From NCBI RefSeq assembly GCF_040655735.1, contig NZ_JBFAKK010000002.1:62001-126000 (forward strand): a DNA stretch of 64,000 nucleotides. The letters are read 5' to 3'. Below, in pieces: positions 59,956-64,000 of the stretch (within the stretch, counting starts at the first letter, position 1; each line of letters begins with the position of its first letter). Below the pieces are notes generated by a model, which worked only from the letters and a program-made list of their open reading frames with translations, searched no databases and was not told the DNA's origin. The stretch is from Phytomonospora sp040655735. GTDB taxonomy: Bacteria > Actinomycetota > Actinomycetes > Mycobacteriales > Micromonosporaceae. A program made the translations under genes and the position numbers.

Positions 59956-61723
59956 GAGCTTCGCGAACACGCTGATCGTCGAGGTCGACGGGACGGCGCT
60001 GCCCGCCGACGTCGCCTCCTTGATGACCTACGCGTTCGTCGACGCCAGCCGGAACCTGCCCGACACGTGCGCGCTGCGGTTTCGCGACCCGCAGCGCCTC
60101 GCGCTGCAGAAGGGCAAGTTCAAGGTCGGCGCCAAGCTCGCCGTCAAGGTCAACACCGCCGAACCCGGTGGCCCCAAGGCTTTGCTGACCGGTGAGGTCA
60201 CCGCCATCGAGCTCGACCTCGACGCCGCGGGAAGCTTCACCGAGGTCCGCGGACTGGACCTGGCGCACCGCCTCTACCGCGGCCGCCGCGTCGCGGCCTA
60301 CCCGGACATGGGCATCGCCGACATCGTCCGGAAAGTCGCCAGCCGGGCCAGCATCCCCGTCGGCACGATCGACGCCGTCTCCGGCGTCGGCGGTAAGCAG
60401 CACACGCAGTTCAGCCAGGACAACGTCAGCGACTGGGAGTTCCTGGCCCGCCTCGCCGACCTCGTCGGGGCCCAGATCTCCTGCTCTGAAGGGAAACTGG
60501 ACTTCAGGCTCCCCGACCCGCCGACCGGCGCGCCGCCGAGTTCGGCGCTGGCCACCACCGACCCGCTCGTCCTCGAAGCGAACCGCAACCTGATCTCCCT
60601 GCGCGCGGCGATCACCGCCGCCGAGCAGGTTCCCAGCGTCGAGGTTCGCGGCTGGGACTTCGAGCACAAGCAGGAGATCACGGCCACCGAGACGCCGAAA
60701 CCCGCCGGCACCGAGGTCGCCGGTCTCGACCCGGTCGGCATGGCCGGGAAGTTCGGCGCGCCACCGTATCTGAGCACCAGCGCCGCCTATCACAGCCAAG
60801 GTGAGGTCAAGGCCTCCGCGAAGGCCCTCGCCGATCAGCTGGCCGGCGCCAGCGCCGAGCTCGACGGTGTCGCGAAGGGAAACCCGAAACTCCGGCCGGG
60901 CGCACACGTCTCTCTCGCGGGAGTCGGCGAGCCCTTCGTCGGGAAGTACACGCTGACGAGCACGCGTCACCTGTTCAGCGAGTCGGCGGGCTACACGACG
61001 GCCTTCACGGTGTCCCACAAGCAGGAACGCTCGCTCTACGGCCTGGTCTCCGGCGGCCGGGGTCCGACGGGCGTGTCGAGCCTGATGCCGGGAATCGTCT
61101 CCGACGTCCGGGATCCGCTGAAGCTGGGGCGCGTGAAGCTGACCTTTCCTTGGCTGGCCAAGGACTTCACGTCCGGTTGGGCGCGGACCGTGCAGCTAAG
61201 CGCCGGCAAAGACCGGGGTTCGTGGCTGCTGCCGGAGGTCGGCGACGAGGTCCTGGTCGGCCGCTGCGACAACGACATGGACACCCTCTATGTTCTCGGC
61301 GGCCTGCACAACGGCAAGGACACCGTCCCCGCGCTGTCGGCGCCCGGCATCGACGACGCCAGCGGTGAGATCGGCGTGCGCGCGCTGGTGTCGCGCAAGG
61401 GCCACCGGCTCGAACTGGTCGACGCGCAGGGCAAGGAGGGCATCCTCCTGTCTACCGGCGACAAGAAGATCCTGCTGAAGTTCGACCAGGTCGGCAAGGC
61501 GATCGAGCTGACCAGTCCGGGCGAGATCAAGGTGAAGGGCGTCGGGATCACCATCGACGCCGGCACCGGACCGCTCGAGATGAAGGGCAACCAGGTCAAG
61601 GTCACCGGCCAGCAGTCCGTCGAAGTGAGCGGCTCGCAGGTGAAGGTCGCGGGTCAGGCCCAGGCCGAGTTCTCGGCCGGCGGCCCGGTCACCGTCAAGG
61701 GCGCCATCGTACGGATCAACTGA
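59945..61723 (+). CDS. VgrG-like spike protein (Cis8)
   Basis: 592 residues. The gp27-like part (ADVASLMTYAFVDASRNLPDTCALRFRDPQRL, LTGEVTAIELDLDAAGSFTEVRGLDLAHRLYRGRRVAAYPDMGIADIVRKV, TQFSQDNVSDWEFLARLADLVGAQISCSEGKLDFRLP) is followed by a gp5-like OB fold (MPGIVSDVRDPLKLGRVKLTFPWLAKDFTSGWARTVQLSAGKDRGSWLLPEVGDEVLVG). The C-terminal triplex beta-strand needle reads KILLKFDQVGKAIELTSPGEIKVKGVGITIDAGTGPLEMKGNQVKVTG. Trimer at the tip of the tube. No effector domain at the C-terminus. Confidence 0.96.
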   Translation: MANESFANTLIVEVDGTALPADVASLMTYAFVDASRNLPDTCALRFRDPQRLALQKGKFKVGAKLAVKVNTAEPGGPKALLTGEVTAIELDLDAAGSFTEVRGLDLAHRLYRGRRVAAYPDMGIADIVRKVASRASIPVGTIDAVSGVGGKQHTQFSQDNVSDWEFLARLADLVGAQISCSEGKLDFRLPDPPTGAPPSSALATTDPLVLEANRNLISLRAAITAAEQVPSVEVRGWDFEHKQEITATETPKPAGTEVAGLDPVGMAGKFGAPPYLSTSAAYHSQGEVKASAKALADQLAGASAELDGVAKGNPKLRPGAHVSLAGVGEPFVGKYTLTSTRHLFSESAGYTTAFTVSHKQERSLYGLVSGGRGPTGVSSLMPGIVSDVRDPLKLGRVKLTFPWLAKDFTSGWARTVQLSAGKDRGSWLLPEVGDEVLVGRCDNDMDTLYVLGGLHNGKDTVPALSAPGIDDASGEIGVRALVSRKGHRLELVDAQGKEGILLSTGDKKILLKFDQVGKAIELTSPGEIKVKGVGITIDAGTGPLEMKGNQVKVTGQQSVEVSGSQVKVAGQAQAEFSAGGPVTVKGAIVRIN

Positions 61724-61756
61724 CATACCCACCGGCACAAGGAAAGGGGGACCGCG

Positions 61757-62041
61757 ATGCCAGCCGCGGCCCGCGTCACCGACCGCACCGCTCATCCCGG
61801 GGTCATCACCGGCCCCGGGATCGCGACCGTCCTCATCGGAGGAATGCCGGCCGCGACGGTCGGCGACATGCACGCCTGCTCGTTCCCGCCCCCGCCACCG
61901 CACCCGCCGACACCGATCATCCCGCCGGGTTGCCCGACGGTGCTGATCGGCGGCAAGCCCGCCGCCAGGGTCGGCGACATGTCCGCCTGCGGCGCGCCGA
62001 TCCTGCCGCCGGGCTGCCCGACTGTGCTGATCGGAGGCTGA
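61757..62041 (+). CDS. PAAR-repeat tip protein (Cis10)
   Basis: 94 residues with two PAAR-type repeats: HPGVITGPGIATVLIGGMPAATVGDMHACSF and PGCPTVLIGGKPAARVGDMSACG, then a final PPGCPTVLIGG. It sharpens the spike, with metal bound by His/Cys residues. The start has AAAGGGG upstream; it follows the spike gene by 33 nt and ends 1 nt before the gp25 gene. Confidence 0.96.
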   Translation: MPAAARVTDRTAHPGVITGPGIATVLIGGMPAATVGDMHACSFPPPPPHPPTPIIPPGCPTVLIGGKPAARVGDMSACGAPILPPGCPTVLIGG

Positions 62042-62042
62042 G

Positions 62043-62474
62043 GTGGCCGAGGAGTTCATCGGCGCGGGGTGGGCCTTTCCCCTGCGGACCGACGCCACCG
62101 GTTCGATCGCGCTCGTACAGGGCGATCGGGAGCTGGTCGAGAGCATCCACCTCATCCTGGCCACGGCCCCGGGTGAGCGCCCGATGCGGCCCGAGTTCGG
62201 GTGCGCCATCCACGACCTGGCCTTCGCGCCAGCCGACGCGGCGACCGCGGGCCGGATCGCCTACGAGGTCCGGGTCTCCCTGGAACGCTGGGAGCCGCGC
62301 GTGACCTTGCAGGACGTGCTGGTCAACTTCGACGAGGTCGACAGCGGCCGCCTGCTCATCGACATCCTCTACAGCGTTCGCGGCACCAACGACCCGCGCA
62401 ACCTGGTGTTCCCGTTCTACATGATCCCCTCGGAAGAGACCGCCGAGCTGCCCGCACAGGACGGTGAGCGATGA
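62043..62474 (+). CDS. gp25/GPW-like baseplate wedge protein (Cis9)
   Basis: 143 residues, GTG start (VAEEFIGAGWAFPLRTDATGSIALVQGDRELVESIHLILATAPGERPMRPEFGCAIHDLAFAPADAATAG). The LILATAPGERxMRPEFGCxIHD motif is diagnostic of gp25. The C-terminus (NLVFPFYMIPSEETAELPAQDGER) is normal. It nucleates sheath assembly on the baseplate. Stop overlaps the next ATG by 4 nt. Confidence 0.96.
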   Translation: MAEEFIGAGWAFPLRTDATGSIALVQGDRELVESIHLILATAPGERPMRPEFGCAIHDLAFAPADAATAGRIAYEVRVSLERWEPRVTLQDVLVNFDEVDSGRLLIDILYSVRGTNDPRNLVFPFYMIPSEETAELPAQDGER

Positions 62475-64000
62475 CCCTGCCCGTACCGAACCTCGACGAC
62501 CGCCGGTTCCAGGACCTGGTCGACGAAGCGAAGCGCATGGTGCAGCAGAAGTGTCCGGAGTGGACCGACCACAACGTGTCCGATCCCGGCGTGACGCTCA
62601 TCGAGACCTTCGCGATGATGGTCGACCAGTTGCTCTACCGCGTCAACCAGGTCCCGTCGCTGCACTACCTGCGCTTCCTGGACCTCATCGGCGTCAAGCT
62701 GTTCCCGCCCACGGCAGCCCGCGGTGACGTGACGTTCTGGCTCTCGGCCGCGCAGGACGCCGTCGTCAACGTCCCGTCCGACACACAGGTCGCCACGCCG
62801 TACACCGAGACCGAGCAGCCGGTGGTGTTTCGCACCCGCAAGGATCTCGCGATCGTCCCGTGCTCGCTGGGCAACATCCTGACCACCGCGAATGGCGGCC
62901 GGCCAGTCGACCGCACCGGCGACCTGCTGACCGGTTCCGGTCTGCCCGCTTTCCAGGCGACGCCGACGATCGGCGACGCGATCATCTTCGGTCTCTCCGA
63001 CGCCGTCCCGAACTGCGCGATCCTGCTGCGGTTGGAGTGCAATGTGGAGGGTGTCGGCGTCGACCCGCGCGACCCGCCGCTGGCGTGGGAGGCGTGGAAC
63101 GGGCACGGCTGGTCGCCGTGCGAGGTCGACCGCGATACGACCGGTGGCTTCAACAAGGCCGGCGACGTGGTCCTGCACGTCCCGGAGACCCACACGCCGT
63201 CGGTGGTCGACAGCCGCCGGGCGGGCTGGATCCGCTGCAGGCTCACGACTCCGGCCGAGGGGCAGCCGTTCTACCAGGCACCGCCGAAGCTGACCGCCGC
63301 GACCGCCAGCACCATCGGCGGCACCGTGTCGGCGGTCCACGCCCAGCTGGTCCGCAACGAGATCGTAGGCATCTCCGAAGGGACGCCGGGGCAGCGCTTC
63401 CCGCTCGCGCACAGCCCGGTCGTGGCGACCGAGGCGCCGTTCAACGTCGACGTCTCCTCGCCCGAAGGCTGGCAGGAGTGGAAAGAGGTCAGCTCCTTCG
63501 CCCGCTCCGGACCCGAGGACCGGCACGTTCAGATCGACCGCACGGCCGGGCAGGTCGTGTTCGGTCCCGCCGTCCGCGAACCGGACGGCAGCCTGCGCCA
63601 CTACGGCGCCGTGCCACCCAAAGGCTCGGCGGTCCGCGCTCCCGAGTACCTGACCGGCGGTGGCCGGGCAGGCAACGTCGCTCGCGATCTCCTTCGGGTC
63701 CAGCGCGATCCGGTTCCGTTCGTGTCGACGGTGACCAACCGCAGGCCCGCCAACGGCGGCGTCGACGGCGAATCCGTTGAGGACGCGTCGATCCGCGGCC
63801 CGCTGATGCTGCGCACCCGCGAGCGTGCCGTGACCGTCGACGACTACGAGCAGCTGGCCGCCGAGGCCGCGCCAGACCTCGCCCGCGTGCGCTGTGTGCC
63901 GGTTACCGAGGATCCCGGCGCGGTGCGGCTGCTGGTGGTCCCGGCCGTGCCGGACTCCCACAACGTCGGTATCAACCAGTTGTCACCGGGTGAGGACACC
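62471..64000 (+). CDS. Baseplate J-like protein (Cis11), 3' end outside the window
   Basis: Open from the ATG at 62471 (overlapping the gp25 stop) to the right edge with no stop, at least 510 residues. It starts TLPVPNLDDRRFQDLVDEAKRMVQQKCPEWTDHNVSDPGVTLIETFA, then MMVDQLLYRVNQVPSLHYLRFLDLIGVKLFPPTAARGDVTFWLS. Both blocks are typical of putative baseplate assembly (gp6/J) proteins in eCIS. Downstream parts include GQVVFGPAVREPDGSLRHYGAVPPKGSAVRA and RTRERAVTVDDYEQLAAEAAPDLARVRC, the conserved core of Baseplate_J. Wedge protein; remaining wedge, ATPase and tail-fibre genes must lie beyond 64000. Confidence 0.95.
   Translation, partial: MTLPVPNLDDRRFQDLVDEAKRMVQQKCPEWTDHNVSDPGVTLIETFAMMVDQLLYRVNQVPSLHYLRFLDLIGVKLFPPTAARGDVTFWLSAAQDAVVNVPSDTQVATPYTETEQPVVFRTRKDLAIVPCSLGNILTTANGGRPVDRTGDLLTGSGLPAFQATPTIGDAIIFGLSDAVPNCAILLRLECNVEGVGVDPRDPPLAWEAWNGHGWSPCEVDRDTTGGFNKAGDVVLHVPETHTPSVVDSRRAGWIRCRLTTPAEGQPFYQAPPKLTAATASTIGGTVSAVHAQLVRNEIVGISEGTPGQRFPLAHSPVVATEAPFNVDVSSPEGWQEWKEVSSFARSGPEDRHVQIDRTAGQVVFGPAVREPDGSLRHYGAVPPKGSAVRAPEYLTGGGRAGNVARDLLRVQRDPVPFVSTVTNRRPANGGVDGESVEDASIRGPLMLRTRERAVTVDDYEQLAAEAAPDLARVRCVPVTEDPGAVRLLVVPAVPDSHNVGINQLSPGEDT

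Noticed and set aside
53524..64000. Prophage or tailocin remnant
   Set aside because: No lysis, integrase, capsid or terminase genes; gene content and order follow actinobacterial contractile injection systems.
1..64000. tRNA and rRNA genes
   Set aside because: Looked for cloverleaf ends and conserved rRNA blocks on both strands by eye; none recognised. A tRNAscan run would settle this.

Overview
The window is very GC-rich, with dense genes, many GTG starts and frequent 4-bp ATGA/GTGA overlaps. It carries a mycothiol-dependent-enzyme-fold protein, an HspR-like MerR next to Hsp20, and an actinobacterial-type contractile injection system. This points to a chromosome of a filamentous or Glycomycetaceae-like actinomycete. 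Genus is not provable from the sequence alone. No rRNA, tRNA, CRISPR array, transposase, integrase or phage capsid/terminase gene was seen.

Left part (1-31 kb), mostly housekeeping and transport. It opens with a partial SUKH-4 immunity-type gene, a lipoprotein, and lysC-asd (aspartate pathway). A reverse-strand block then runs from a Cys-rich small peptide through an ABC ATPase and FtsX/MacB-type permease to a pentapeptide protein. Next come a maltose/maltodextrin locus (malEFG divergent from a LacI regulator and an alpha-glucosidase), a 1103-aa NACHT-type STAND NTPase with an operator-like repeat and a small divergent membrane protein, a DHA2-type MFS pump, a lipoprotein, and a secreted protein with a caspase-like His/Cys dyad. 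A TetR-SDR-DinB-fold operon faces a DUF2306 membrane gene across two kinds of palindromic operator. A methyltransferase gene appears frameshifted. A DAACS symporter is preceded by a short leader peptide ending in Cys-Cys-Ala-Leu, which suggests cysteine-responsive attenuation.

Middle part (31-53 kb), regulatory and surface genes. A 955-aa MalT-like/SARP regulator is followed by a DosR-like box and small redox-type genes, then an array of short GC-rich hairpins. Three membrane proteins (37437-38576, 38629-39909, 51877-53412) share zinc-ribbon and/or paired Ig-like modules and a single membrane segment, each with a different C-terminal domain. Between them lie a tandem pair of secreted beta-propeller proteins with a duplicated upstream element, pentapeptide and unknown genes, a PEP-mutase/isocitrate-lyase-fold enzyme, an Ada-AlkA fusion overlapping ogt, and hspR-like/hsp20.

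Right part (53.5-64 kb): a co-directional contractile injection system operon. The order is sheath, tube, small chaperone-like protein, DUF6760-like protein, a huge proline-rich disordered protein, second tube protein, LysM baseplate protein, VgrG-like spike, PAAR tip, gp25-like wedge protein, and baseplate J-like protein running off the end. The disordered protein carries recurrent V(Q/S)R motifs and contains two copies of a DNA repeat with paired DnaA-box-like nonamers. A diverged copy of that repeat lies 11 kb upstream between genes. The zinc-ribbon/Ig membrane proteins next to the operon are good candidates for its membrane anchors.
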